From contig NZ_FMVS01000004.1 of the NCBI RefSeq assembly GCF_900102515.1, positions 124,001-188,000 of the forward strand: a stretch of 64,000 bases of DNA. The letters are read 5' to 3'. The position numbers were made by a program, and so were the translations under genes. The stretch is from Butyrivibrio sp. INlla14. GTDB taxonomy: Bacteria > Bacillota > Clostridia > Lachnospirales > Lachnospiraceae. Below are positions 27,704 to 38,310 of this stretch, piece after piece (position 1 is the first letter of the stretch; each line of letters opens with the position of its first letter). Below the pieces are notes generated by a model that was not told where the DNA came from, did no database searches, and was given only the letters and a program-made list of their open reading frames with translations.

Positions 27704-27902
27704 AACTACTTATTTCCTTGAAGGTGATGCTCTGCGCATGCCCTTTATGTCTTTGCCTGCTGCATCACAGTTTACTACAAACAATCGTTTCCGGGCAAAT
27801 CTATAAATCATATCGCGTTTTTGTTTTTAGGATATTTTTAGGTTCTATTGGTATTCTTCATTCAACAAGATCCACAAAACCTTTTGAATCGAGGAGTAAA
27901 AA

Positions 27903-29402
27903 ATGAAGAGAATCGAAATAAAGAAGCTAATTCCATACGTATCTATAACACTTATGTGCTTGTCACTTTCGGCTTGCAGCCAGAACACAACAGCGACAGA
28001 AGTAAGTAGTGAAGTGGTTGCAGACGATAGCTCACAGGAGGAATCATCTCAGGAACAGGCCGAAGCACCAGAAAAGCCCGATGGAGAAGCTCCTGACGGG
28101 GAAGCCCCAGGGGAGCCACCTAGTGGAGAAAAGCCTGACGGAGCACCTGGAGATGCGCCAGGAGGCGGATTTGGCGGCGGCGGAATGAGCAGCGCTGACA
28201 TAGATTACTCTGGGGCTGTAGAAATCACAAGCAGTGATTCGCAGGACGGTCAGACCTATGAGAGCACAACAGCTGATGAAAGCGCACTTTTAATTGCAAC
28301 AAGTGATGATGTGACAATTACAAATGCAACAGTTACCAAGACAGGTGATTCTGACGGAGGCGACAACTGCAATTTCTATGGACTTAATGCTGCAGTCCTT
28401 GTAAAAGATGGATCTACAACAACTATTACAGATGCAAACATTACATCTGATGCAGATGGCGCAAACGGTGTATTTTCATATGGTGGAAATGGTGGCCAGA
28501 ATGGGGCATCAGGAGATGGAACAACAGTCATCATCTCAGATTCAACAATCACTACAACGGGTGATGGCTCAGGCGGTATCATGACAACTGGTGGCGGAAT
28601 CACAAAGGCATCAAATCTTACAGTTGAAACCAGCGGCCAATCATCTGCTGCAATCCGTACAGACCGTGGCGGCGGAACAGTTACTGTTGATGGCGGAACT
28701 TATACAACAAATGGCCTCGGCTCACCTTCAATCTACTCAACAGCAGATATTACGGTTTCTAACGCAACACTTATTTCTAACTTATCAGAAGCTGTATGTA
28801 TTGAAGGAATGAACTCAATCACACTTACAGACTGTGATATGACTGCCAACAACACAAAAATGAATGGAAACGCTACTTTCCTTGACTCTATCATGATCTA
28901 TCAGTCCATGTCAGGTGATGCAGATAGCGGTACTTCATCTTTTGATATGACTGGCGGCAGCCTTACCAGTGAAAATGGCCATGTGTTCCATGTAACAAAC
29001 ACAAATGCTGTTATCAGCTTAAACAACGTTAAGATCACCAACAAGGATTCAGAAAATATCCTTCTCTCTGTCTGCGATGACGGATGGAGTGGCGCCGACA
29101 ATATCGCAACTGTTAATGCTGTAAACCAGACCCTTGAAGGAACAATCCTTGTAGGCAGCAATTCAACCCTTACACTTAACCTTACAGAGGGATCTTCCTT
29201 TGCCGGCTCTATCAGTGGTGAGATCACAAATGCCAAAGGAGACACTGTTTCCACAGAAGTTGGCGAAGTTAATGTAACTCTGGATGATGACAGTACCTGG
29301 ACTCTGACCGCAGATACCTATGTCACATCCTTTGATGGAGATATTTCAAATGTAGATAGTAATGGTTACACTCTGTATGTAAATGGAACAGCGATTAACT
29401 AA
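27903..29402 (+). CDS. Secreted lipoprotein with predicted right-handed beta-helix
   Basis: This 499-residue protein has a lipoprotein signal ending LSAC (Cys25), then an acidic and Pro/Gly-rich region (about residues 40-95, units such as PDGEAPDGEAPGEPP). A repetitive Thr/Asp/Gly-rich domain with short strands follows (VTITNATVTK, VIISDSTITTTG, VDGGTYTT), the pattern of parallel beta-helix proteins. Some clostridial members bind polygalacturonan or cellulose; no catalytic motif is visible here. It probably acts as a glycan-binding surface lipoprotein. GAGGAG precedes the ATG by 8 bases. Monocistronic with a bidirectional terminator. Confidence 0.72.
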   Translation: MKRIEIKKLIPYVSITLMCLSLSACSQNTTATEVSSEVVADDSSQEESSQEQAEAPEKPDGEAPDGEAPGEPPSGEKPDGAPGDAPGGGFGGGGMSSADIDYSGAVEITSSDSQDGQTYESTTADESALLIATSDDVTITNATVTKTGDSDGGDNCNFYGLNAAVLVKDGSTTTITDANITSDADGANGVFSYGGNGGQNGASGDGTTVIISDSTITTTGDGSGGIMTTGGGITKASNLTVETSGQSSAAIRTDRGGGTVTVDGGTYTTNGLGSPSIYSTADITVSNATLISNLSEAVCIEGMNSITLTDCDMTANNTKMNGNATFLDSIMIYQSMSGDADSGTSSFDMTGGSLTSENGHVFHVTNTNAVISLNNVKITNKDSENILLSVCDDGWSGADNIATVNAVNQTLEGTILVGSNSTLTLNLTEGSSFAGSISGEITNAKGDTVSTEVGEVNVTLDDDSTWTLTADTYVTSFDGDISNVDSNGYTLYVNGTAIN

Positions 29403-29442
29403 CGCACATACTATAGCATGCGCCGCTAGGTGCATAGAAATA

Positions 29443-29470
29443 CGGCTCAGCCTGCAAATAGGCTGAGCCG
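29443..29470. terminator. Terminator between beta-helix lipoprotein and surface pseudogene
   Basis: An 11-bp stem, CGGCTCAGCCT with AGGCTGAGCCG and loop GCAAAT, lies between convergent genes. T-rich sequence follows on the plus strand; it probably serves both directions. Confidence 0.8.
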
Positions 29471-29489
29471 CTTATTATTTCACTTTATC

Positions 29490-31630
29490 CTATTTTACGA
29501 GAACACCATTTTCATCAAAGGTATATCTCTTTCCCCATTTCAGTATAGTTTCTGATTTGGCCAGTTTTCCGTCAGACTTGGTATAATATTTATCGATACC
29601 GACTGTTATCCATGTACTCTTCGTAAGCCTTCCATCTTCTGTCTCGTAGTATGTAGCGCCCCACTTTGTCTTCCATGTGCCCTTAGGCTCTTCTGGATTG
29701 GGATCTGGATTTGGATCTATAGGCTCATCTCCAATTGTAAATACAGGCGACAAGAAATATCTACCCGATCCATTAGACATTTTCTCATCAATGGTCCATT
29801 CCTTACCATCAACAAAAAGCTTTATCTCTTCTGAAAGCTCATGCGTATATTGGTATTTACCATCTATATATACCAATACTTCGTATCTATACTGTCCCTC
29901 TGAGAAATAATCCTTGTCATCAGATCTAACCGGTATATACTGCTCATGCAAGAACTTAAGCCAATTGATATTAACAAATTTTATAGCAGCAGGTCCAATG
30001 AATGTTGGATCTTTATACTTCTCACCATCTACGAATATTTCTGCAATATCCGATGTGGTTTCGATAGTCGTAATCTTCTTTTGCCCTCAGGTGGCAAATT
30101 GTTGTATGTATAGTAAAGTGGCGTTTCATCTGTCATTGGCCACAAATCAGCATCTACAGCTCTGATAGATACCATATATGATCAAAAAGGCAAATCCTTT
30201 TCATAAAATACTTTTATAGCATTAAAAGAAGTTTCCTCTGTATAATAAGAATCTCCTTGGATTTTTATTTCATATTTGCTTGCTCCTCTAAATGGATCAT
30301 AATATATTATTCCATCATACGCTCTTATTCTGGAAACATGTCTTCCATCCGAATATTTTGAATAATAATCAGGTGTATTAAAAATCAGTTTAGTGCCATC
30401 AGGAGTATTCTCCTTTGATACAAATTCGCACTCCCTATTCAAGTCATAATAGCATTTAACATTTTCATCAAATTCATATTGATCAGCATATTCAGACTCA
30501 ATTTCTATAGAAAACTGTGCTTTATAATAGCCAACATTGAATCTTTCCTCATTGTAGTCTTCCCAATTACCATCATCAGTCTTTTGCAGCCATTTTACGA
30601 ACTCTGCCTTAACCCCCTCAGTATCAGGTATAATGGTTGGTGCATTAGTAAAACCATAATCAACAATTGTAAAGGTAAGTCCCGTGTCAGTATTTACTAG
30701 CACTTCACTAATAGCTGTTTTCTGAGGTTCTTCATAATTTACTATATATTCATTAGAAACGAAGATAAGACTAATTATGTCATTAGTATTAGCAATAACA
30801 TCTACAGAAATAAGATTCCATGCTTCTCCATTTACAAAAAGTTTAAAATCAGGGTTGAAAGCATGGTTAGGATATTCATCAGAAATACTAACCGATAAAA
30901 CAGCTCTATAATGTCCTTCTAAAAATGAAGATACAGGAATCCATCCATCATGCATTGGAGAATTAACCAGATCCTTTGTTTGTATTTGCCATCCCTCGAA
31001 AGTATACTCTATTCCGGGGTTTTCGCTGGAGAATGTCGGACTTACACACTCCTTGCCATAACCAGGCACCGAATCTATATCACTACTGGAAACATAATCT
31101 TCACTGAAATATATTATCTTCGGTAGAGGTCCTGGATCTGGCTCTGGATCTGGTTCTACATTATATTCATATGTAAATTCATATGGCAGAGAAATGGTCT
31201 CATAGCCACTGCCAACATAATTAACAGCTGTTAAAATGAGAGTATATGAACCAGGCGCAATATCAAATGCTACAAAAGCCTCAGCAAGATTAATTTCCTC
31301 ACTTTCAAAGACCATAGAATCATCACTACCAGCTATTTCGATTCGGTACAAACACCCTTCAGCATAAGGATCTAAAGTTAGTATACCATTCTCAATCTTT
31401 ACATTTGTAAGTGGCAAAAGCTCAATCCGATTGTCCTCTTCTATCTCAAGTATTTCTTCCGTAGCTACGTCTGGTATCACTTCTGGTACTTCTTCAGACA
31501 CTTCTTCCACAGCAGTTTCTTCTACCCCTTCTCCTGTGGCTGGAGTCTCTGCATAAGCAGTTACAGGCTGTAAGATAAGCCCTGCGCACATAGTTAGTGC
31601 TAGCAATTTCGTCAAAAACTTTTTACTCAT
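29490..31630 (-). pseudogene. Secreted surface protein with wall-binding-like repeats, broken by a TGA and a 1-bp deletion
   Basis: Two frames join into one protein of about 713 residues. The N-terminus has a signal peptide (LLALTMCAGLILQPVTAYA), an acidic segment and Ig-like beta domains. The first frame ends at a TGA (30184-30182) after FYEKDLPF, but the same frame goes on as SYMVSIRAVDADLWPM. At the A4 run near 30079-30082 the reading shifts, and the other frame continues as KKITTIETTSDIAEIFVDG to 29490. The last 70 residues carry aromatic repeats (WKTKWGATYYETEDGRLTKS, YYTKSDGKLAKSE), like cell-wall-binding repeats. Two independent lesions favour a decayed gene. The product would have been a surface protein next to the sortase fusion. 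Confidence 0.8.
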
Positions 31631-31711
31631 CTAATCCCACCTTTCTCATAAGAAACGATTTACCACTGACGTCTTTAGTGGCGTCATCATTTAAAATTTT
31701 AAGATGGTTTA

Positions 31712-31746
31712 AAAAGAAAAAATACTAACCTTTGGTTAGTATTTTT
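31712..31746 (-). terminator. Terminator of the adhesin-sortase gene
   Basis: An 11-bp stem, AAATACTAACC with GGTTAGTATTT, loop TTT, has T-rich flanks on both strands. It lies about 30 bases downstream of the stop. Confidence 0.8.
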
Positions 31747-31776
31747 CCGGAAATTATAAATTTTAATTATCTCATC

Positions 31777-34700
31777 TTAGAAATTATGTTCATCTGTTCT
31801 GACAGCGCTGACGATAAGCCTTCTATCCTCCTTCGATGTACAAGTAGCAAGTGTTATTATATGGTCTCCTTCAGTAGGATTTACGCCTGTCTTACGATAT
31901 GAGCCTTGCTCTATCTCTTTTAACATTGTATCCATTCCCTCGGGTTCTTGTCCATAAACCCAGAATACATCATGACTATCTGGAACTTCTTCATAGGCAA
32001 ATATCTGATATCTATAGACTCCATCCTTGGTAAACACCTGAAAATACTGATGTTCATCGTAGTATGAAGCATCTGTCTTGTAGAATTTCAGACGTCCAAA
32101 CATTGACAGATCTCTCATATTATGGCCATAGATAAGGCTGTGAGGATCAGAAAAATCAGGTGTGGACTCACCATCGATAAATATGGCACCTGCCCTGGCT
32201 TTTTGGCCGGTGTAAGCTGTGCCCAGATACTTGGAATTATCTCCTGAGTACATGATTGGATAGCTGATGTCCTCATTCTCAAAGTATATCCAGCCAACCA
32301 CATCAGGATACTCCGCAGAAAGTCCCGCCACATCAACGCTTGCATCCTTCCACCAGATGTCTTCTGCATTAGTGGCACTACTTGTTCCATCCTCTGCATT
32401 TGCCATTTCATCTGCGTTTTCGCTGTTCTCATCCACATATTCATCGTTGACATCAATGTAGATTTCCTCTGATCTGCGGTACTCAAAGTAAGTACTCACC
32501 AAAGTGACCACAGAAATAAGTATCAGAATCGCGCTTGCAGCCAGCATACACTCATACTTGCGCTGCTTTATCTTTTTTATCAGGAACTTTACTACTGTTG
32601 ATACAACAATTCCGATGAGCAGTATCATTCTCTTTAGCTTGCTCATCCTCGCTCCGGCTTTACTTTCGCCGCCTTTTGCCTTAAATCTCTCATAGAATGC
32701 GTAGCCAAAAGAACTAACTCCTGCAATCAGAACTAGTACCCACAACCATACTATCGGCAGACTATCATTTGTTCCAGGCGCACGAGCACCATTTACATCT
32801 CCGTCTTCACCAGTTTTCTCTTTAGTATCCTTGGTGGAAGTCCAGCCTGCATTCAACACAATATTAGCTGTGATCGGCGTTTCAAAATCAAATGCATCCG
32901 AAGCAGAAAGCTTGCTGCTAGAGGATGAAGATGAAGTTGAACTACTAGCCAAAGTCGTGGACTTAAACCAGCCGACAAATGTATACCCCTCTTTTACTGG
33001 ATCTGTAGGCCTTGCCACCTTCTCCCCTGCTTTTACCTTGACTGAGTTTGTGTTAGTGCCATCTTTGAAGGTTACGGTGTAGTAAACTTCTGGCTTGTAG
33101 GCAACTGCGTAAGTTGAAAACTTCTTGGTGTATATATAGATCTTGCCATTTTCTTTATCTATCCTGCAGGTTCCTTCCGCACCCGAATCGTCTTGCTTTA
33201 ACTCACTGGCCCCATTATGGTCCCTGTATACCTTTATGTTCTCTTTGTTCTCAAAGTTGTAATTAACCTCGATCACAACCTTATCATTGATTTCATCAAC
33301 AGTTATTCCTGAAGTGCTTCCATTCTTATAATTCTTGACATTTACATCAAAGTAATCTGCTGAATATGGCGTAGTACTAGAATTACTGTTACTATTAGTT
33401 CCTGATGCATTCGATGTTGTAGTCGTGGTGGATGTTTTGGCATACGTTGGAAGTATATTACTTATTGCCGTTTTTCCATTTGATGAACCACTGTTGAACC
33501 TTAGCTCTATCTTAACGGTATCATTTATGCCACCTGCCTGGTCACTCTTGGCATAGGAATCAAGCGGTGCATCACTGGAAAGCTTTAAGGTCTTTACATT
33601 TGAATTAAGTGAATAGGACTTTGAGTCTCCAGTCTTAGAAACAGGCACCAGCGCATTTGTCTCGGACACTCCGCCTACAGCAATGTCAAATTCAACTTTC
33701 CCAGTAAGCCCTGTCCAGCCAACAGCTACGCCAATAATATTGTCAGAATACTCAGTAGATGGGTTATTGCCTGTTGAATCACGATATGGCTTAATTGCAC
33801 TATCTGCTCCAACATAATAATATTTGGAAATTGCACCAGAAGAAGCTGAAATCGCAAACGAGCCTATTCCATCTGTTCCATTGTTCACTTCTTTCTGAGC
33901 AGCCTCTTTAGTTCCACCAATAACTGCCATACTTGTGAGGAACTTATTAGTATCAGCCTTTGCAATCGCAAGATTACTAGATGCACCCCCAATCTTACTC
34001 TTTGCACCTATTGCGAAATTATCATAAGAAGTACTGCTATCATCTGTTAGATTTGTCTTAGCTGTTACATGAAGTTTATTATCTTCAGTAAAGGAGAAAT
34101 ACATGTAATCCATATTATATGAATCACCGCTCCAACCTACATTTGCCAACGTATCCGTAGATTTGTTGCTAAAAATCTTCCATCCCTCGCCGTCATTGGT
34201 GGTAGACATCATCTTCTTGGTACTACCATCCTGAAATTCACCAACTACGTCAAAGATTTTTTTACTTGGACTTGCTACTGTTCCACTTGTAGTGCAAATA
34301 GTATAAGCAAGCTTTCCATTGCTTACATAACACTGGTTATTTGATCCGTATGGATTAGTCCAAGTTCTTGAATCACCACCCGGTGTAACTATCTGGATTT
34401 CTTTACTTGGCACTCCATTTACAGTGCATCTAAGCCAATAGCCCTCGTATCCAAAAGTTGATGCATCGGTATGTTGGAATTTATATGTATTGGCAAAAGG
34501 AATATCTTCCCACTTGCTATCTGCAGCTGTCCCTTTTTTCTCCCACTGATAAATTGCCCCGCCATTTATTGATGCCATAGGCATTTCCAGGCTAAATGTC
34601 TTTGCACCAAGTTCTGTAGCTGTAGGATAATTGTAATTATCCATAGACGCTTCTATATTGCTGGCATCTTTAACTGTAACAGGATACACTGTCGTGACAG

Positions 34701-36699
34701 ATGGTGTAGTTGATGTAGTATATGAAACCTTTATTTCTATTCCGTTAGATAAAGCTTGGCCAAATGGCCTTCTTACAACCAAGAAATATTCATATGATCC
34801 CTCTGTAAAAGCTCCAGTAGTATAGAGTCCATCAGCGCTAGTATTGGCTATATGTTGACCACCATTTGTTGAATAATTAAGGATATCTGCATAAAGATAT
34901 GTATCATAAGAAGAATCAATCTTTACAGCAGTTACTTGTCCACTATTGCTATATTGACTATCAAATAATTGTTCCAAGCTTACAGGTGAATACTCTATTT
35001 CTGCATTAATGGAGTTTGTAAACTTAAACAGTACCTTATAAGTCGAGAACCCAAAGGTCTCAACCTCAATTGCCTGGCTTTCATCTACCTCTACAACCTC
35101 AGGCTCGAGCTTCTCTACAAACAAGATCACATCATCATCAAAGATTACGTCATCTCTTTCTCCGCCAAGTTCGCTCTCTCCAACATCTAATTCTACTTCT
35201 GCGCCGATTTCAATATCGCCAGCTTCGTTTTCTTTTGCCTCTGCTTCAGCATTTTCATCTACGCTCTCTACAAAATGGTACACTTCTGCGCTAAGGCTCT
35301 CATCTGCAACTTCTTCCGTCTCAAAGGACACGAAAACGCGGCCCTTGTCAGTGTCTGGCTCTACTTCATTGCCATCTCTGTCAAGAACAGTAATATCAAA
35401 TGTATATTCCTTAACGATGCTCTCGGTATCTACTTCTACCTGCTCATCAAAGGCTGCCTGAACCTTTTCCTGATCCTCTGTAGCAAGTTTTCTACCTGAA
35501 ACTGTAGCTCCCTCAGGAAATACGCCCTTATCTGCGCGAACGCGGATAGTGACGCCATCTACTTCCACCGCCTCATCAAATGGGAAATATTCATCAGATA
35601 CAATAACAGTTATTATTGGAAGTTCATCTTCGATATAGTAATTATCAGGGATTAGCAGCACTGGAGTGAAAAGATAAATCTGTCCATCCTGATCCGGACT
35701 AAAGAAATCAACTCCATCATTGTATTCTGCTTCAAGCACCCACTCTATTCCTGAAATGCGCTCTATACTGGGCTCTGATGTCTGCTCTGTCTTTTCATTT
35801 TCAGAAATATCTAAATCGTCTTTAGATTCCTCTTTATTCTCCTTGGAATCGTCCGCTGCATAAACTCTTACACTTCTAAAAGCATCAAGAATTCTTCCAA
35901 TAAGGCCATTCTCTGCTGTATTCTCAGCACCAGGAATCTCCATAGAATTTCCCTGGTCAGAACTGTTTTCTGCTCCATCGCCTTCATTTCCTATATTTTC
36001 ATCTTCAGAACCTGGCTCTTTCTCATCGTCTTGTTCTTCTGTAATTCCCTCTCCTGTTTCAACGGGTAAAGCGCTCTCCTCAGTGCTAGAAACAGGCTCA
36101 GAAGGGGCTATTGTACTATCTGTAGCTGGCGCATCATTTCCAGTTTCTTTTTCTGTGCTTTCTTCTTTTCTTTCGTCTTCCTGACTTAGCTCGCTTGCAT
36201 CATCTATCTGCTCACCATCATCAAAGATGATGATTTCTTCCTCATCCTCATCAAAAGAACTGCCTTCTGAAGCCGCTTCATCTGCCTCATCACTGCTAGC
36301 GCTTGATGCGGCCTCTGCTTCCTCAAGCTCTTTTTCTTTTCTGATGCGCTCCCTTTCCTGTGCAAGCTTTCTCATAATCCTGTCCTCGCGATCAAGATCA
36401 GGTTCTACCTTCACTTCAAGGGTATCTGGAAACTCAATATCATCGAGACTTGCTCCTATTCTTACCTTTTGTTGCGAAATATTTTCGGGCAGAGCAGCAA
36501 AATCAGTTATCTTGTAATAACTGATTTCCTCTTCTTCAGATATATCAAGGGCCTTTTCGTTTTCTTTTTCCCCATCTTCCTGTGAACTTACATCCACTCC
36601 TGATGCATCCTGCTCTCGTTCAACCGCAAATGAGGTCATCCCAATATTTGAAAAGAAAAGAACTCCTGCTAAAAAGATTGATAAAAGACTCTTCTTCAT
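31777..36699 (-). CDS. Giant surface adhesin fused to a class B sortase
   Basis: This 1640-residue protein starts at ATG 36699 (GGAG 7 bases upstream; TTG 36720 and ATG 36714 are weaker). It has a signal peptide, an acidic low-complexity stretch (about 40-260), beta-rich surface domains (about 300-1190) and an InlB/Flg_new-type repeat (about 1208-1250, EGYTFVGWF). Residues 1307-1311, APGTN, followed by a hydrophobic helix and a basic tail, look like an SrtB-type sorting signal (NPxTN). From Met1352 follows a complete class B sortase with its own membrane anchor: His1526 (YGHNM), Cys1620 (LATCT), Arg1627. A GGAG 5 bases before Met1352 (position 32646) may allow separate translation of the sortase. 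Sortases cleave the sorting motif and join proteins to peptidoglycan; here enzyme and apparent substrate share one chain. Fusion by loss of a stop between two genes is likely. Confidence 0.9.
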   Translation of the reverse strand: MKKSLLSIFLAGVLFFSNIGMTSFAVEREQDASGVDVSSQEDGEKENEKALDISEEEEISYYKITDFAALPENISQQKVRIGASLDDIEFPDTLEVKVEPDLDREDRIMRKLAQERERIRKEKELEEAEAASSASSDEADEAASEGSSFDEDEEEIIIFDDGEQIDDASELSQEDERKEESTEKETGNDAPATDSTIAPSEPVSSTEESALPVETGEGITEEQDDEKEPGSEDENIGNEGDGAENSSDQGNSMEIPGAENTAENGLIGRILDAFRSVRVYAADDSKENKEESKDDLDISENEKTEQTSEPSIERISGIEWVLEAEYNDGVDFFSPDQDGQIYLFTPVLLIPDNYYIEDELPIITVIVSDEYFPFDEAVEVDGVTIRVRADKGVFPEGATVSGRKLATEDQEKVQAAFDEQVEVDTESIVKEYTFDITVLDRDGNEVEPDTDKGRVFVSFETEEVADESLSAEVYHFVESVDENAEAEAKENEAGDIEIGAEVELDVGESELGGERDDVIFDDDVILFVEKLEPEVVEVDESQAIEVETFGFSTYKVLFKFTNSINAEIEYSPVSLEQLFDSQYSNSGQVTAVKIDSSYDTYLYADILNYSTNGGQHIANTSADGLYTTGAFTEGSYEYFLVVRRPFGQALSNGIEIKVSYTTSTTPSVTTVYPVTVKDASNIEASMDNYNYPTATELGAKTFSLEMPMASINGGAIYQWEKKGTAADSKWEDIPFANTYKFQHTDASTFGYEGYWLRCTVNGVPSKEIQIVTPGGDSRTWTNPYGSNNQCYVSNGKLAYTICTTSGTVASPSKKIFDVVGEFQDGSTKKMMSTTNDGEGWKIFSNKSTDTLANVGWSGDSYNMDYMYFSFTEDNKLHVTAKTNLTDDSSTSYDNFAIGAKSKIGGASSNLAIAKADTNKFLTSMAVIGGTKEAAQKEVNNGTDGIGSFAISASSGAISKYYYVGADSAIKPYRDSTGNNPSTEYSDNIIGVAVGWTGLTGKVEFDIAVGGVSETNALVPVSKTGDSKSYSLNSNVKTLKLSSDAPLDSYAKSDQAGGINDTVKIELRFNSGSSNGKTAISNILPTYAKTSTTTTTSNASGTNSNSNSSTTPYSADYFDVNVKNYKNGSTSGITVDEINDKVVIEVNYNFENKENIKVYRDHNGASELKQDDSGAEGTCRIDKENGKIYIYTKKFSTYAVAYKPEVYYTVTFKDGTNTNSVKVKAGEKVARPTDPVKEGYTFVGWFKSTTLASSSTSSSSSSSKLSASDAFDFETPITANIVLNAGWTSTKDTKEKTGEDGDVNGARAPGTNDSLPIVWLWVLVLIAGVSSFGYAFYERFKAKGGESKAGARMSKLKRMILLIGIVVSTVVKFLIKKIKQRKYECMLAASAILILISVVTLVSTYFEYRRSEEIYIDVNDEYVDENSENADEMANAEDGTSSATNAEDIWWKDASVDVAGLSAEYPDVVGWIYFENEDISYPIMYSGDNSKYLGTAYTGQKARAGAIFIDGESTPDFSDPHSLIYGHNMRDLSMFGRLKFYKTDASYYDEHQYFQVFTKDGVYRYQIFAYEEVPDSHDVFWVYGQEPEGMDTMLKEIEQGSYRKTGVNPTEGDHIITLATCTSKEDRRLIVSAVRTDEHNF

Positions 36700-36990
36700 A
36701 CTTTTTCTCCGCATCTTCAACTAAATAAAAGTCAAATACTCATATATATTTTATCGATATTTACATATGAAAATATTAGTTTTGTTCGAAATTTAATAGT
36801 CTTAATAGATTTTTAATGATATAGGAGATGATAGTAATAAAATCCTGATTTAATTATCTTTTTGCAATTGTTTATCAATTTTTATTGGTTGATGTTACCC
36901 TTCGCGTGATAATAATTGTATGACATTTCGTATTAATTTATGTGCATTGTGCACAATTTAGTTCTTTTTTACTTTGGAAAGGATGCTGCC

Positions 36991-38295
36991 ATGAAAAAAC
37001 TATGTAGTTATCTAATCTGTACAATGCTCTTTTTGTGTACAATCTTAAGCGGTTGCGGACAAAAGGCAGAAACAGAAGAAGTACCCACGGAAGTTCCATT
37101 CACTGGAACTCTACGTCTTCTGAATATTAAAAGTGAGGTCAATGATCAGATAAATGAACTGGCCAAAAAATATCAGCAGGAGACTGGAATAACTGTTGAG
37201 GTAATAGTTCTTCCAGCGGGTGTTGATGCGCAGGCCACTTTAAAAGGCTACTACTTGTCAGATCAGATGCCAGACATCATAGCCTGTGAATCTTCCGGAT
37301 TTGGAAACTGGGAAGGGCTGCTTGAAGATATGAGTGATCAGGACTGGGTAAGCCGCACAGATGCTGCATACGTTGATAATACCTACGGAACTCTTGGCTT
37401 TCCATACACCACAGAGGCTATCGGGCTAGCTTATAATGCTGATATTCTCAGCAAATGCGGTATTGACCCAGCATCAATCACCGGACCTTCGTCCTTAAAG
37501 GCTGCCATAGAAGCTGTAGATGCCAAAAAGGAACAGCTAGGGTTAAAAGCTGTTGTTGGCTACTGCGCTGAGCTAGAAAACCTTGGTTGGTCCAGTGGTA
37601 ATCACATTTTTGGAGCCTACATAGATTCTGGTCTTTCCAGAACTGACACAACCTACATAGATCTTTTAAAAGATGGAGGAAAACTTGATACTGAGCGTTT
37701 TACAGATTTTGCCAAGATGATGGATCTTTTTATCCAGTATTCTGACCCTGATCTTGTTGCAGAAGGAACTTACAACAATCAGGTCCTTAACTTTGCATCT
37801 GGCAAATATGCATTCATCACTCAGGGTTCCTGGATTGGCGCTACTCTGACAGGTGATGCTGCCAGTGAATACGCTGCTGCAGGGAATTTTGAAGTGGGCA
37901 TGGTTCCATATGCCTTCCAGGACGGCATGGATACTATTCTTACAAGTGCTCCATCCTGGTGGGCTGTACCAAAAGAAGGAAATGCAGAAGAAGCAAAAGC
38001 ATTTCTTCAGTGGTGCTCCGAAGACTCAGCCCAGCAGATTCTCGTAGAAAAGGCAGGATTTATCAGCCCATTTAAAGATAGTAAATATGTGGCATCTGAC
38101 CCCTTTGCACCTGTTATTTCCCAGTACATTTCTGCTGGAAAGACTTCCAGTTGGCATTGGATGGATATGCCAGAAAACCTCGGACAGAAGGGTATCGCCT
38201 TTGCATTCCATAAACTTGCCACCGGAGAAGTAGATGTGGATGGATTTGTAAAAGAGGTACAGAAGATCACCACAGAGTGGTATCAGAAATTATAA
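36991..38295 (+). CDS. Extracellular sugar-binding lipoprotein (family 1), paired with a chemoreceptor
   Basis: This 434-residue protein has a lipoprotein signal ending LSGC (Cys22) and a type II binding-protein fold of the UgpB/MalE kind: EVIVLPAGVDAQATLKGYY, SDQMPDIIAC, KYAFITQGSWIGATL, AFLQWCSEDSAQQILVE. Such proteins deliver oligosaccharides to ABC permeases, but no permease gene is near. The next gene, 15 bases away, is a methyl-accepting chemotaxis protein, so the binding protein may present sugar to that receptor. The ATG at 36991 (GGAAAGGAT upstream) gives the lipoprotein signal; an ATG at 36940 adds a poor leader. Confidence 0.87.
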   Translation: MKKLCSYLICTMLFLCTILSGCGQKAETEEVPTEVPFTGTLRLLNIKSEVNDQINELAKKYQQETGITVEVIVLPAGVDAQATLKGYYLSDQMPDIIACESSGFGNWEGLLEDMSDQDWVSRTDAAYVDNTYGTLGFPYTTEAIGLAYNADILSKCGIDPASITGPSSLKAAIEAVDAKKEQLGLKAVVGYCAELENLGWSSGNHIFGAYIDSGLSRTDTTYIDLLKDGGKLDTERFTDFAKMMDLFIQYSDPDLVAEGTYNNQVLNFASGKYAFITQGSWIGATLTGDAASEYAAAGNFEVGMVPYAFQDGMDTILTSAPSWWAVPKEGNAEEAKAFLQWCSEDSAQQILVEKAGFISPFKDSKYVASDPFAPVISQYISAGKTSSWHWMDMPENLGQKGIAFAFHKLATGEVDVDGFVKEVQKITTEWYQKL

Positions 38296-38310
38296 GGAGG
38301 AGGTAGCATC

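Noticed and set aside
13814-30184. Alternative genetic code with TGA as a sense codon
   Set aside because: TGA is used as a normal stop in many genes here (for example lrgB, parA, the HAAS gene), and TGG encodes Trp throughout.
31630-31700. Riboswitch in the leader of the surface pseudogene
   Set aside because: A CCACT/AGTGG hairpin is present but no known riboswitch core could be matched.
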